Origin: BOG-234 sp036272235
GTDB taxonomy: Bacteria; Acidobacteriota; Terriglobia; Bryobacterales; Bryobacteraceae
Length of the DNA stretch: 64,000 bases
NCBI GenBank assembly: GCA_036272235.1
Contig: DATAZF010000039.1
Location: forward strand, 6,586-70,585
Direction of reading: 5' to 3'
This document shows, in pieces, positions 33,985 to 42,176 of the stretch (the first letter of the stretch is position 1; each line of letters opens with the position of its first letter). The translations under genes and the position numbers were made by a program. The notes under the pieces are model-generated. The model was not told the DNA's origin. It did no database searches and saw nothing but the letters and a program-made list of their open reading frames with translations.

Positions 33985-36006
33985 ATGTCAGCCAGGACCT
34001 CCGCCAGCACACTTCGTGAACACGGGCCTCGGGACGAAGCAGAGAAGCTTCGTGAGGCGATCCGTCATCACGAGCAACAGTACTACGTCCTCGACCAGCC
34101 GGAAATCAGCGACAGCGAATACGACGCGCTGATGCGGCAGTTGCAAGCTCTGGAGGCAGAACATCCGGAGCTGCAGACGCCGGACTCGCCCGCGCGACGC
34201 GTCGGAGGCAAGCCGCGCGAGGGTTTCCAGAAGTTGCGGCACAGCTCGCCGATGCTGAGCCTGGATAACGCGCTCGATGAAGGGGAGTTGCGCGCCTTCG
34301 ATGCGCGAGTACGCGAGTGGCTGGGCGCCGAGCCGTTCCGCTATGTAGCCGAGCTCAAGATGGATGGCTTGTCGATGGCTGCCCGCTACCAGCACGGCTT
34401 GTTCGCACAGGCAATTACACGCGGCGACGGAACGACTGGCGAAGAGGTGACCGAAAACGCGCGGACCATTCGATCGGTTCCGCTCCGCGCGGCCCGGAAA
34501 GAAGATTTCGAAGTCCGCGGGGAAATCGTGATGAACCGGCGAGCTTTCGAGCGGCTCAATGCGGATCGCGAGGAGAGCGGTCTGACGCGTTTTGCGAACC
34601 CGCGCAATGCGGCGGCGGGCTCTCTGCGCGTGCTCGAGCCGAAGATCACGGCATCGCGGCGCCTCGATTTCTACACGTACGTTCTGCTCGATGAGCAGGG
34701 GCGCGCGATCTTCGGCAGCCATTGGGAATCTCTCGAGTGGCTCAGCCACCACGGGTTCAAGGTGAATCCGAAGCGGCTGGTGTGCGACACGATCGAGCAA
34801 GCGCTGAAATTCTGCGCCGAGTGGGAAGCGCAGAGGGAAGAGCTGCCCTACGAGATCGACGGCGTCGTCCTGAAAGTGGACAGCATCGCGCAGCAGCAGC
34901 GCCTCGGGTTCACGGCAAAGGCGCCGCGCTGGGCCATTGCGTTCAAGTACGCGGCGCGCCAGGTGGAAACCGAGATCGTTGACATTACCGTACAGGTGGG
35001 GCGAACCGGCGCGCTCACGCCAGTGGCCCACCTCGCTCCGAAAGTTGTCAGCGGCGTGACTGTCTCGCGGGCCACCCTCCATAACGAAGATGAAATCGCG
35101 CGGCTGGGATTACAGATCGGCGACACGGTCGTGGTGGAGCGCAGTGGCGACGTGATCCCGAAGGTCGTTCGCGTGAAGATGCAGGGTACGCACCGCAAAT
35201 TGTTCCGGATGCCACGGAACTGCCCCGTCTGCGACGGCCGCGTCGTGCGCGAAGAGGGCGAATCGGCCAGCCGCTGCATCAACGTGAACTGTCCGGCGCG
35301 GCTGAAGGAATCGATCCGGCATTTCGCGTCGCGCGGCGTGATGAATATCGACGGGCTGGGCGACGCGCTGATCGATCAACTCGTGGATGGCGGCCTCGTC
35401 AAGGGCGTCGCGGATTTGTACGATCTTACAGCGCAACAACTGGCGGGACTCGATCGGATGGGGACGAAATCCGCATCCAACGTGATCAAGAACATCGACC
35501 ATTCGCGCTATCTGCCGATGCCGCGTGTGATCACATCGCTCGGGATCCGCTTCGTGGGCGAGCGCACTGCCGAGCTTCTCGCCGAGCATTTTGGAACCAT
35601 GGAAAAACTCTCGACCGCGACGCTCGAAGAATTGCAACAGGCGCCGGAAGTCGGTCCGAAAGTCGCTGAAAGCATCAACCTTTTCTTCCGGGAGCCGCAG
35701 AACCAGCTTCTGCTGGAGCGTCTGAAGAAGGCGGAACTTTCGTTCGAGTACACGGTCAAGCAGAAGAAGGATGGTCCGCTGACGGGGATGACGTTCGTGC
35801 TTACGGGAACACTGCCGGGCATGTCGCGCGAGGAAGCAAAGTACCGGATCGAGCACGCGGGCGGAAAAGTAGCGGCGGCCGTAAGCCGAAAGACCAGCTT
35901 CGTAGTGGCCGGAGACGATGCCGGCTCGAAGCTGAACAAGGCCCGAGCGTTGAATATCCGCGTGATCAGCGACGCCGAACTGATGGCCATGCTGCCGGCC
36001 GGTTAG
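33985..36006 (+). CDS. ligA: NAD-dependent DNA ligase LigA
   Basis: A 673-aa protein from ATG 33985, the normal LigA length; an earlier in-frame ATG (33916) would add 23 residues unlike the family. Domains in order: Ia (LREAIRHHEQQYYVLDQPEISDSEYDALM), the adenylation domain with the active Lys in VAELKMDGLSMAARY, and the OB fold (VGRTGALTPVAHLAPK). Then come a four-Cys zinc finger (CPVCDGR...RCINVNCPARL), helix-hairpin-helix repeats and a C-terminal BRCT domain (GMTFVLTGTLPGMSREEAK). It seals nicks in replication and repair. All catalytic features appear intact. Confidence 0.97.
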   Translation: MSARTSASTLREHGPRDEAEKLREAIRHHEQQYYVLDQPEISDSEYDALMRQLQALEAEHPELQTPDSPARRVGGKPREGFQKLRHSSPMLSLDNALDEGELRAFDARVREWLGAEPFRYVAELKMDGLSMAARYQHGLFAQAITRGDGTTGEEVTENARTIRSVPLRAARKEDFEVRGEIVMNRRAFERLNADREESGLTRFANPRNAAAGSLRVLEPKITASRRLDFYTYVLLDEQGRAIFGSHWESLEWLSHHGFKVNPKRLVCDTIEQALKFCAEWEAQREELPYEIDGVVLKVDSIAQQQRLGFTAKAPRWAIAFKYAARQVETEIVDITVQVGRTGALTPVAHLAPKVVSGVTVSRATLHNEDEIARLGLQIGDTVVVERSGDVIPKVVRVKMQGTHRKLFRMPRNCPVCDGRVVREEGESASRCINVNCPARLKESIRHFASRGVMNIDGLGDALIDQLVDGGLVKGVADLYDLTAQQLAGLDRMGTKSASNVIKNIDHSRYLPMPRVITSLGIRFVGERTAELLAEHFGTMEKLSTATLEELQQAPEVGPKVAESINLFFREPQNQLLLERLKKAELSFEYTVKQKKDGPLTGMTFVLTGTLPGMSREEAKYRIEHAGGKVAAAVSRKTSFVVAGDDAGSKLNKARALNIRVISDAELMAMLPAG

Positions 36007-36090
36007 GATGCCATTCCAACGGCGGTTGGATTTTCGCCGGGGCAGCCGTGCCACCATCGTGAAGACCAGCGGCATTTCAGAGGAGTTTCA

Positions 36091-37797
36091 TTGAAGCCCA
36101 TCGTTACGTTCCTTTTGGCCGGAATGCTCTCATTAAATGCACAGCCACAGAATCAGAGCTGGGACGCGGTGGTCGATCGTTTCTTCGACCAGGCCGATTT
36201 CCGCTTCAATCCGAGCGCAGGGACATCCGCGGGCTTTCACCAGTACGACTCGCATCTGGAAGATTTCTCCATCGACGCGATCCGGCAGGAAGTCGTCGTT
36301 CTCAAACAGTATGAGCGCGAAGTGCGCGATTTCCCGGCAGCGCGCCTGACACCCGAGCAGGCCGCGGACCGCGACATCGTCCTCGGAACCATCCGTTCCA
36401 GCCTGCTCGATCTCGAATCGATTCGCATCTGGGAAACAAATCCGGACCACTACTCCAGCACGGCCAGCAACGCCGTTTTCGTGATCATGAGCCGTAACTA
36501 CGCGCCGCAGGACGAGCGCCTGAAATCGGTCATCGCGCGCGAGCGGCAGATGCCGAAGATGTTCGATGCGGCCCGTACGAATCTGAAGAATCCGCCGCGC
36601 GTCTACACCGAAGTGGCGATCGAGCAACTGCCGGGCATCATCAGCTTTTTCCAGAAGGATGTCCCGCTCGCATTCACCGCTGTGCGGGACACCGCATTGC
36701 TCGACCAGTTCCATGAGACGAATGCGGCGGTGATTCGCGGCCTCCAGCGATACGCCCTCTTTCTGAAGAACGACCTGCTGCCCCACTCGAACGGCGATTT
36801 CCGCATCGGCGCAGACAATTACCGGAAGAAACTGCTCTACGACGAGATGGTCGATATCCCGCTCGATCGCCTGGTGCAGATCGGCTATGCAAATCTCCGG
36901 CAGAACCAGGAAATGTTCCGCGAGACAGCGAAGAAGATCGACGCGCGCCGAACGCCCCAACAGATTCTCGACGCGGCGGAAAAGGACCATCCGACAGCCC
37001 CAAAACTACTCTCCGCCTTCCGCGACACACTCGGCGGGCTCCGGGAATACATCGTCAGGCACGGAATCGTGACGATTCCATCGGCAGTTTCACCGATCGT
37101 GGAAGAGACGCCTCCGTTTATGCGGGCGCTGACGACCGCTTCGATGGACACGCCGGGCCCTTACGAAAAAATCGCCAAAGAAGCGTACTTCAACGTCACA
37201 CTGCCGGAGAAGAGCTGGACACCCGCTCATGTCCAGGAACATCTGGAGATGTTCAACCGCGGCGTAATCACGAGCACGTCGATTCACGAGACGTATCCGG
37301 GCCACTATGTGCAGTTCCTGTGGGTGCAGAGCGCGCCTTCGAAGGTGCGCAAACTTCTCGGGGCCAATTCGAACGCGGAAGGCTGGGCCCACTACTGCGA
37401 GCAAATGATGATCGACGAAGGCTATGGCGCGGGGGATCTCAAACTGCGGCTGGGCCAATTGCAGGATGCGCTGCTGCGGAACGCGCGGTATATCGTCGGC
37501 ATTCAGATGCACACAGGGCAGATGACGTTCGACCAGGCGGTCGAATTCTTTGTGAAGGAAGGAATGCAGACCCGCAGCACCGCCGAGGTGGAAGCGAAGC
37601 GCGGCACTTCGGATCCGACATATCTCTATTACACGCTCGGGAAACTCGAAATCCTCAAACTGCGCGAGGATTACCGGAAGCTGCGCGGCGCATCATTCAG
37701 CTTGCGCGATTTCCACGATACGTTCCTGAAGCAGGGATTTCCGCCGATCAAAATCGTGCGGCGGACGATGCTGGGGAACGATTCGCCGGTGCTTTAG
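36091..37797 (+). CDS. DUF885-family secreted protein, putative zinc peptidase
   Basis: A 568-aa protein with a signal-like N-terminus (MKPIVTFLLAGMLSLNAQ, TTG-type start). The DUF885 body has many helices and the motif STSIHETYPGHYVQFL, a HExxPGH form resembling zinc carboxypeptidases, followed by NAEGWAHYCEQMM. These residues would supply the metal ligands and catalytic Glu. Family members are abundant in Acidobacteria and Bacteroidetes; peptidase activity is presumed from fold relationship. The convergent LpxD gene ends 4 bp away. Confidence 0.88.
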   Translation: MKPIVTFLLAGMLSLNAQPQNQSWDAVVDRFFDQADFRFNPSAGTSAGFHQYDSHLEDFSIDAIRQEVVVLKQYEREVRDFPAARLTPEQAADRDIVLGTIRSSLLDLESIRIWETNPDHYSSTASNAVFVIMSRNYAPQDERLKSVIARERQMPKMFDAARTNLKNPPRVYTEVAIEQLPGIISFFQKDVPLAFTAVRDTALLDQFHETNAAVIRGLQRYALFLKNDLLPHSNGDFRIGADNYRKKLLYDEMVDIPLDRLVQIGYANLRQNQEMFRETAKKIDARRTPQQILDAAEKDHPTAPKLLSAFRDTLGGLREYIVRHGIVTIPSAVSPIVEETPPFMRALTTASMDTPGPYEKIAKEAYFNVTLPEKSWTPAHVQEHLEMFNRGVITSTSIHETYPGHYVQFLWVQSAPSKVRKLLGANSNAEGWAHYCEQMMIDEGYGAGDLKLRLGQLQDALLRNARYIVGIQMHTGQMTFDQAVEFFVKEGMQTRSTAEVEAKRGTSDPTYLYYTLGKLEILKLREDYRKLRGASFSLRDFHDTFLKQGFPPIKIVRRTMLGNDSPVL

Positions 37798-37801
37798 CGC
37801 G

Positions 37802-38794
37802 TTACTTGACGCGGCGTTTGGTGAGGCGTGCAAGTGTGGCCAGTTGCTCCAGATACTGGCGGAGCGGCCGGGCAGGCGTCCCCCAGACAGGTTCGCCGGC
37901 GCGCACGATCTTGGATGTCAAAATACCCGCGCCAGATCCGATGATGGCTTTGGATTCAATGCGGGCCTTGTCGCCAACGCCCACCTGGCCGCCGACGATG
38001 GCATAATCGCCAATCGTGACTCCGCCTGCGAGTCCCGTCTGGGCAGCGATCACGACATGTTTGCCGATCCGGCAGTTGTGGGCGATGTGGACCATATTGT
38101 CGAGCTTGGTCCCATCGCCGATCACCGTGGCCCCGAGGGTGGCCCGGTCGATACAAGTGTTGGCGCCGACCTCCACTTCGTCGCCAAGGGCCACGGTGCC
38201 TACCTGGGGGACCTTTCGATATGCCGTTCCCGCGAGCTCGAACCCGAAACCATCCGCGCCGATCACTGCACCGCTGTGAATGACACACCGGGCGCCTATG
38301 GTGACGCGATCGTAGATGGAGACACGCGGATGAACCACGCAACCTTCACCGATCTCGACGCCGTGCCCAATAGAGGATCCGGCACCAATGTGCGTATTGG
38401 CGCCGATGCGCGTATTGGCGCCGATTGAGACATATGGACCGATCTCCGCCGTTCGATCGACAAGCGCCCCCGCCGCGACGCACGCCGATGGATGGATTCC
38501 CGCAACAACCGGCGGCGCGGGAAAGAGCAGGGCGAGCGCCTGCGCGAAATGAGAACGCGGCCGCGGAGATTCGATAACCGTTTGCCCAGCCAGGCCTGCG
38601 AATTCGGGCAGGGCGATAATGCAGCCGGCCGCCGAGCGCGCTGCCGCGTCGAAGTACTTTGGACCGCCTGCGAAAGCAAGCTGATCGGGACCGGCATCAT
38701 CGAGGATCGCCGCTCCGTTGAGGCGCCTCGATGTGTCGCCGCGAATAGTAAGTCCCAATCGAGCCGCGAGCTCTCCAGCCGTAAATTCCGCCAT
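37802..38794 (-). CDS. lpxD: UDP-3-O-acylglucosamine N-acyltransferase LpxD
   Basis: About 330 aa from ATG 38794 (MAEFTAGELAARLGLTIRGD), the usual LpxD opening; an upstream ATG at 38812 adds six residues. The N-terminal uridine-binding domain (INGAAILDDAGPDQLAF region) is followed by left-handed beta-helix hexapeptide repeats (IGPYVSIGANTRIGANTHIG). The catalytic His lies in DNMVHIAHNCRIGKHVVIAAQ. A C-terminal helix closes the protein. It adds the N-linked acyl chain in lipid A synthesis, so the organism makes lipid A. It is unlinked here from lpxA, lpxB or fabZ. Confidence 0.93.
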   Translation of the reverse strand: MAEFTAGELAARLGLTIRGDTSRRLNGAAILDDAGPDQLAFAGGPKYFDAAARSAAGCIIALPEFAGLAGQTVIESPRPRSHFAQALALLFPAPPVVAGIHPSACVAAGALVDRTAEIGPYVSIGANTRIGANTHIGAGSSIGHGVEIGEGCVVHPRVSIYDRVTIGARCVIHSGAVIGADGFGFELAGTAYRKVPQVGTVALGDEVEVGANTCIDRATLGATVIGDGTKLDNMVHIAHNCRIGKHVVIAAQTGLAGGVTIGDYAIVGGQVGVGDKARIESKAIIGSGAGILTSKIVRAGEPVWGTPARPLRQYLEQLATLARLTKRRVK

Positions 38795-38928
38795 CCTTGC
38801 CGACGCTAGCACACCTCTGACAGCGTTGGCAGGCGGGGCCTTCTCAGAAGCCAGGAGCCGTTAACGTACCGGGCGCTAACTTTAGATAACGTTCGCTGAA
38901 ATAACGCTGCGGGAAGTTAGATTCGGGC

Positions 38929-38934
38929 TATACT
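38929..38934 (+). promoter_or_regulatory. TATACT -10-like element before the prepilin peptidase gene
   Basis: TATACT lies 21 bases before the ATG at 38956. No good -35 is seen. The preceding 80 bp repeats TAACG several times (38862-38867, 38887-38891, 38902-38906), which may be a binding site. Confidence 0.3.
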
Positions 38935-38955
38935 CATTTCTGCAACGACTCAGCG

Positions 38956-39513
38956 ATGCTTAGCCAGCCATCATTGCTCGGAGCGGGTCAGATCTTATTG
39001 GGGATCCTGGTGGCGCTTGCCGCGATTTTCGACATTCGCTCCCGCCGTATTCCGAACTGGCTGGTGCTGGCCGGGCTTATCGCCGGCGTTGGATGGAATG
39101 TGTACGCCTCAGGTTGGTCCGGGCTCCTTCGCTCAGCGGAGGGGCTCGGACTGGGTTTCATACTTTACTTTCCTTTGTATCTGATCCGTGCCCGCGGAGC
39201 CGGCGACGTCAAGCTTCTGGCCGCCGTAGGCGCTGTAACGGGTCCAGGCAACTGTGTGTGGATATTTCTATTAACCGCGGTACTGGGCGGAATTATTGCT
39301 CTTATTCTTCTGCTGTTCCGCGGTCGCGTTCGCAAAACATTTTTTAACGTCGGATGGATCATACAGGATCTTTTGCATTTCCGGGCGCCTTACCGTAGCA
39401 GCGATGAGCTGGATGTAACCACCAGCAAAGGAATGCGGCTTCCCCACGGCGCCATGATTGCAGTCGGTGCACTCGCGTTTATTTATATGGCGAGATACCA
39501 GGTCCATATTTAG
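38956..39513 (+). CDS. Prepilin peptidase, A24 (CpaA/TadV) type
   Basis: A 185-aa polytopic protein. It has the A24 aspartic peptidase signatures: IFDIRSRRIPNWL, with the first catalytic Asp, and ARGAGDVKLLAAVGAVTG, the GxGD motif with the second Asp. It lacks the N-terminal methylase domain of PilD, as expected for the Tad subtype. It should process the Flp pilins encoded at 49.4-49.9 kb, which carry the G|QDLIEY cleavage site. It lies on the opposite strand and about 3 kb beyond the tad operon's pilus genes, so it is controlled separately. Confidence 0.92.
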   Translation: MLSQPSLLGAGQILLGILVALAAIFDIRSRRIPNWLVLAGLIAGVGWNVYASGWSGLLRSAEGLGLGFILYFPLYLIRARGAGDVKLLAAVGAVTGPGNCVWIFLLTAVLGGIIALILLLFRGRVRKTFFNVGWIIQDLLHFRAPYRSSDELDVTTSKGMRLPHGAMIAVGALAFIYMARYQVHI

Positions 39514-39528
39514 CGGAGGTCATTCATA

Positions 39529-39819
39529 ATGGCGATTCAGGTCTTCCTATATCTCCAGTTACTCGATTTTCTGACAACCCTGGTCGGCTTCAAACTCGGC
39601 GCCAACGAAGCCAGTCCCTTCATCGCGAAACTCATTCACGCGACCTCGCCCGCCTGGGGAGTCGCGGCATCCAAAGTCGTTGGGCTTGGAATCGGTGGGT
39701 TATGCGTGGTCCTGAACCGGGTCAAGCTCGTAGGATGGATTAATTACTGGTACGCCGGGCTTGTGGTGTGGAACCTGTCGATGATACTGGTCGCCGGCGA
39801 CCACATTCTGGCGGGCTAA
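39529..39819 (+). CDS. Small membrane protein (DUF5658-like)
   Basis: A 96-aa protein with three hydrophobic segments (FLYLQLLDFLTTLVGFKLG, WGVAASKVVGLGIGGLCVVL, YWYAGLVVWNLSMILVAG). The N-terminal LQLLDFLTTLVGFKLGANEASP resembles the DUF5658 pattern of small bacterial membrane proteins. It starts 15 nt after the prepilin peptidase stop and is likely co-transcribed with it. Its function is unknown. Confidence 0.65.
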   Translation: MAIQVFLYLQLLDFLTTLVGFKLGANEASPFIAKLIHATSPAWGVAASKVVGLGIGGLCVVLNRVKLVGWINYWYAGLVVWNLSMILVAGDHILAG

Positions 39820-39871
39820 GTGTGCCGGGCCATGGTGGCGCGGGCCCCGCGCGCAGGCCATTGACAGGTAT

Positions 39872-40861
39872 CTACGCCGCTCGCACCATCTGCCGCCACG
39901 GGTCAATCAATTCGAACGGTGTCCGAACCGCTGCCACGGTCTCTCCAATTTGGCGGAAGGCCGATTCCGCGAGGTTGTCCTCTCCCCGGGCAATTTTGAG
40001 GTAGTCGATCTTCTTCGCATCGATACCCATGATGCGGCAGCAAGTCGCATCCACCGCGACCACGTCGCTGCCCGCCACGAGCACGCCCGAATTCTTCGGC
40101 GTCCCCTGAATGGGCCCGTTCCCTTCCATGCCGATAATGCCATCCACGATGGCAAACTGGCGAGGGAACAAGTGGTGAATGTCGACGATCGACTGCGGGA
40201 TACCGGCCCAGTGCAACACGTTCTTGGGCCATCCGTAAACGCCCCCCGGAATCAGTCCGAAGAGGTTCTTCATCGCCAGTGTGGCGCCGGCCCAATGATG
40301 TGTCTTCATCTTCGGCAGCGAAACGAGCAAATCGCAGTCGAGGACGGTGCAGGGTAGATAGAGTTCTTTGAGTTGTGACACCGGTTGCGGAACAAGGCGC
40401 TTCGCCACGCTGTCAAGATTGAGATCGGTAAACAAGTCCTCGAATTTCGGCACAGTGGAAAAATATCCGGCCGCATCGGCAAGATCGAGCGTCGCCCGCC
40501 TGTGTCCCGGCCCCTCCGCGATCTTCACATCGGCCGCGCCCAGCCTGCGGAATGCCTCATACGCCGCATGCACGACCATCGGATGCGTATTGATTGACGT
40601 GTGCGGATCGAACTCGACGAGATTCGGCTTGAGCACGATGCGCTTGCCGCGGACGTTGAGGCGATGGTCCGCAACCATCCGGTAAACCGTGTCGTAGACG
40701 TCCGTCGTATAGGCAGGCGCCTTCACGATGCTCACGGCAGATTTGTAGCCCAGGGCCGGCACGCGCCGCGTTTGCGCCGATTTGGTTTTGGACGACCCGC
40801 ACCGCGTCAACGCCATGCCTGCGACGGCCGCTCCAAGGATTTCCCTGCGTGTCACGTTCAT
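39872..40861 (-). CDS. DUF362 protein with Tat-type signal
   Basis: About 329 aa from ATG 40861; a TTG at 40873, overlapping the upstream gene's stop by 4 bp, is the alternative start. The N-terminus NVTRREILGAAVAGMALTRCG is a twin-arginine signal with a Cys that could be lipidated. The DUF362 body shows IVLKPNLVEFDPHTSINTHP, VKIAEGPGHRRATLDLADAAGY, LVSLPKMKTHHWAGATLAMKN and DGIIGMEGNGPIQGT. Some DUF362 proteins carry iron-sulfur clusters, but no extra Cys pairs are seen here. The reaction is unknown. It is translationally linked to the terpenoid-cyclase-repeat gene. Confidence 0.85.
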   Translation of the reverse strand: MNVTRREILGAAVAGMALTRCGSSKTKSAQTRRVPALGYKSAVSIVKAPAYTTDVYDTVYRMVADHRLNVRGKRIVLKPNLVEFDPHTSINTHPMVVHAAYEAFRRLGAADVKIAEGPGHRRATLDLADAAGYFSTVPKFEDLFTDLNLDSVAKRLVPQPVSQLKELYLPCTVLDCDLLVSLPKMKTHHWAGATLAMKNLFGLIPGGVYGWPKNVLHWAGIPQSIVDIHHLFPRQFAIVDGIIGMEGNGPIQGTPKNSGVLVAGSDVVAVDATCCRIMGIDAKKIDYLKIARGEDNLAESAFRQIGETVAAVRTPFELIDPWRQMVRAA

Positions 40862-40869
40862 GGAGTTTT

Positions 40870-41700
40870 TCAAATAAGGAGTGGATTCCGGTTTGCCGAT
40901 GCGATTGCTGTCAGTGCCGCGTCAAGTGTGGTTCGTGGCGCGGCTGCAGGCGTCACGTCTACCGGCTCTCCGTGCGCCGCCAGCCCCATGCGGAGCCAGG
41001 CGATTCCTTCGGCAGTTCTGCATTCGGCGAGATGCCGGCGACCTCTTGTTATGGCTCGCCTGATAATCTCGCTTCGCGGAGCCCCCGCCAGTGCGGTGAG
41101 GGCGATTCCCGTGGTTTCGGGGTACGAGTCTCCGTCCCTGCCCAGCGCGCGATTGGACCCGTGATTCCATCCTCCATCGGCGCACACGCGTCCGAACAGG
41201 AACTCCGCGCCCAAGTCGACTCGCTTGCGCCACTCCCGGTCTTCCCCGCGCCGGAGCGCTCGCTTGAAGGCCAGGATTCCCAGCGATGTGGGAATGACCC
41301 ACGCCGCCGCCCCCGGGAACCATGGCCATCCGTCCGGATATTTTTCTTTATCGCCGTTGCGCCACATTTGAAATTTGTAGCTCCAACTCGACTCACGTCC
41401 GGTCTGGCCCTCCAGCCACGCCAATGCGCGTTTCATCCGGTCCGCCCCCACTGTCTCCTCAGGCAGCAGGACGGCCAATGCCGTTACCCAGGTACTTTCC
41501 GCCACGTCAGGCTGCGGACTCCAGCCGCCATCTCTGCGTTGCGTCGAGCGTAGAAATTTCAGACCTGCTTCGAAACTGCGCCGGTCAACCTGCGTGACGG
41601 TCTGGGCGAGCAACACAAAAGCGGTGGGTTCAGTCCATGAACAGCCTTTGTTGTAAGCCCAGCCGCCATCACGGTTTTGCCTGCTTCTCCAGTCGGTCAT
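40870..41700 (-). CDS. Prenyltransferase/squalene-oxidase-repeat (terpenoid-cyclase-like) protein
   Basis: A 276-aa protein built from alpha-alpha-barrel repeats with QW-like motifs: QNRDGGWAYN, QRRDGGWSPQ and ADGGWNHGSN. It has no DxDD proton-donor motif and is less than half the length of a squalene-hopene cyclase. I therefore read it as a toroid-fold protein, not a hopene synthase. It has no signal peptide. It follows the tad genes and the two microproteins on the same strand and overlaps the DUF362 start region. I cannot name its substrate. Confidence 0.78.
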   Translation of the reverse strand: MTDWRSRQNRDGGWAYNKGCSWTEPTAFVLLAQTVTQVDRRSFEAGLKFLRSTQRRDGGWSPQPDVAESTWVTALAVLLPEETVGADRMKRALAWLEGQTGRESSWSYKFQMWRNGDKEKYPDGWPWFPGAAAWVIPTSLGILAFKRALRRGEDREWRKRVDLGAEFLFGRVCADGGWNHGSNRALGRDGDSYPETTGIALTALAGAPRSEIIRRAITRGRRHLAECRTAEGIAWLRMGLAAHGEPVDVTPAAAPRTTLDAALTAIASANRNPLLI

Positions 41701-41804
41701 TTCGAAGACTTGCGCTCGTTCTTAATTCGTGGTCGGTTCCGGCGTGGCCCACTCTGCTCGTGGCACGGTGGGCCGCGTCATCCGGCGATCATCTTCATTC
41801 CCGA

Positions 41805-41903
41805 CTAGCCGCGCGCTTTGCGCTTGCTGCGGCGAATGATCAGAAGGGTCAGGAACAGACCCGCTACTATCCAAAGCACTGCTTGCATCACTGTTGGGTT
41901 CAT
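41805..41903 (-). CDS. 32-aa single-helix microprotein (second of tandem pair)
   Basis: ATG at 41903, preceded by AGGAGA nine bases upstream, encodes a 32-aa peptide. It starts MNPTVMQAVLWIVAGLF, continues through one hydrophobic helix (TLLII) and ends RRSKRKARG. A short N-terminus, a helix and a strongly basic C-terminus predict an inner-membrane protein with the tail in the cytoplasm. It resembles the upstream 31-aa microprotein (M-x-x-T-x-x-Q-x-x-L-W-I pattern and basic end). Its good ribosome site and its paralogue argue that it is real. Confidence 0.75.
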   Translation of the reverse strand: MNPTVMQAVLWIVAGLFLTLLIIRRSKRKARG

Positions 41904-41957
41904 CGTCTTTGTTCTCCTTTTTTTGTCGGTCTAAGTTGGTCTTCTCTTGATACACGC

Positions 41958-41980
41958 AACCTGGCCCATGCCCCCAGGTT
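41958..41980 (-). other. Hairpin between the two microprotein genes
   Basis: AACCTGG (41958-41964) and CCAGGTT (41974-41980), with a 9-nt loop. It may shape mRNA stability between the two small genes. Confidence 0.4.
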
Positions 41981-42012
41981 CAGATGGGGGGCCAGCCTCC
42001 GCATTCCCGCTG

Positions 42013-42041
42013 CCGGCATGTGGCTGCGCTACACATGCCGG
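42013..42041 (-). other. 10-bp perfect inverted repeat after the first microprotein gene
   Basis: CCGGCATGTG (42013-42022) and CACATGCCGG (42032-42041) around a 9-nt loop, 18 nt downstream of the 31-aa gene's stop. There is no U-tract. It may be a transcript-end stabiliser or a protein site. Confidence 0.5.
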
Positions 42042-42058
42042 GAAACCTGTTGTCGTTG

Positions 42059-42154
42059 CTAATGCGACCTGCGCTTGCGCCGCCGCTGCAGGAAGAGGAC
42101 CAGCACCCCAAGGGTGGCAATCCATAAGATCGATTGAATCAGCGTTGCACTCAT
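42059..42154 (-). CDS. 31-aa single-helix microprotein directly after tadC
   Basis: ATG at 42154, preceded by AAGGGAGA, only 22 nt after the tadC stop. The 31-aa product begins MSATLIQSILWIATLGVLVL and ends FLQRRRKRRSH: one transmembrane helix with a highly basic tail. It resembles the 32-aa product encoded 155 bp downstream. Its position makes it the last cistron of the tad operon. I infer a small inner-membrane partner of the Tad platform, perhaps of TadB/TadC. No known family comes to mind. Confidence 0.78.
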   Translation of the reverse strand: MSATLIQSILWIATLGVLVLFLQRRRKRRSH

Positions 42155-42176
42155 ATGCGTCTCCCTTTCCTTTCAC

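Noticed and set aside
40870..41700. Squalene-hopene cyclase
   Set aside because: Only 276 aa and no DxDD catalytic motif; only the repeat fold is shared.
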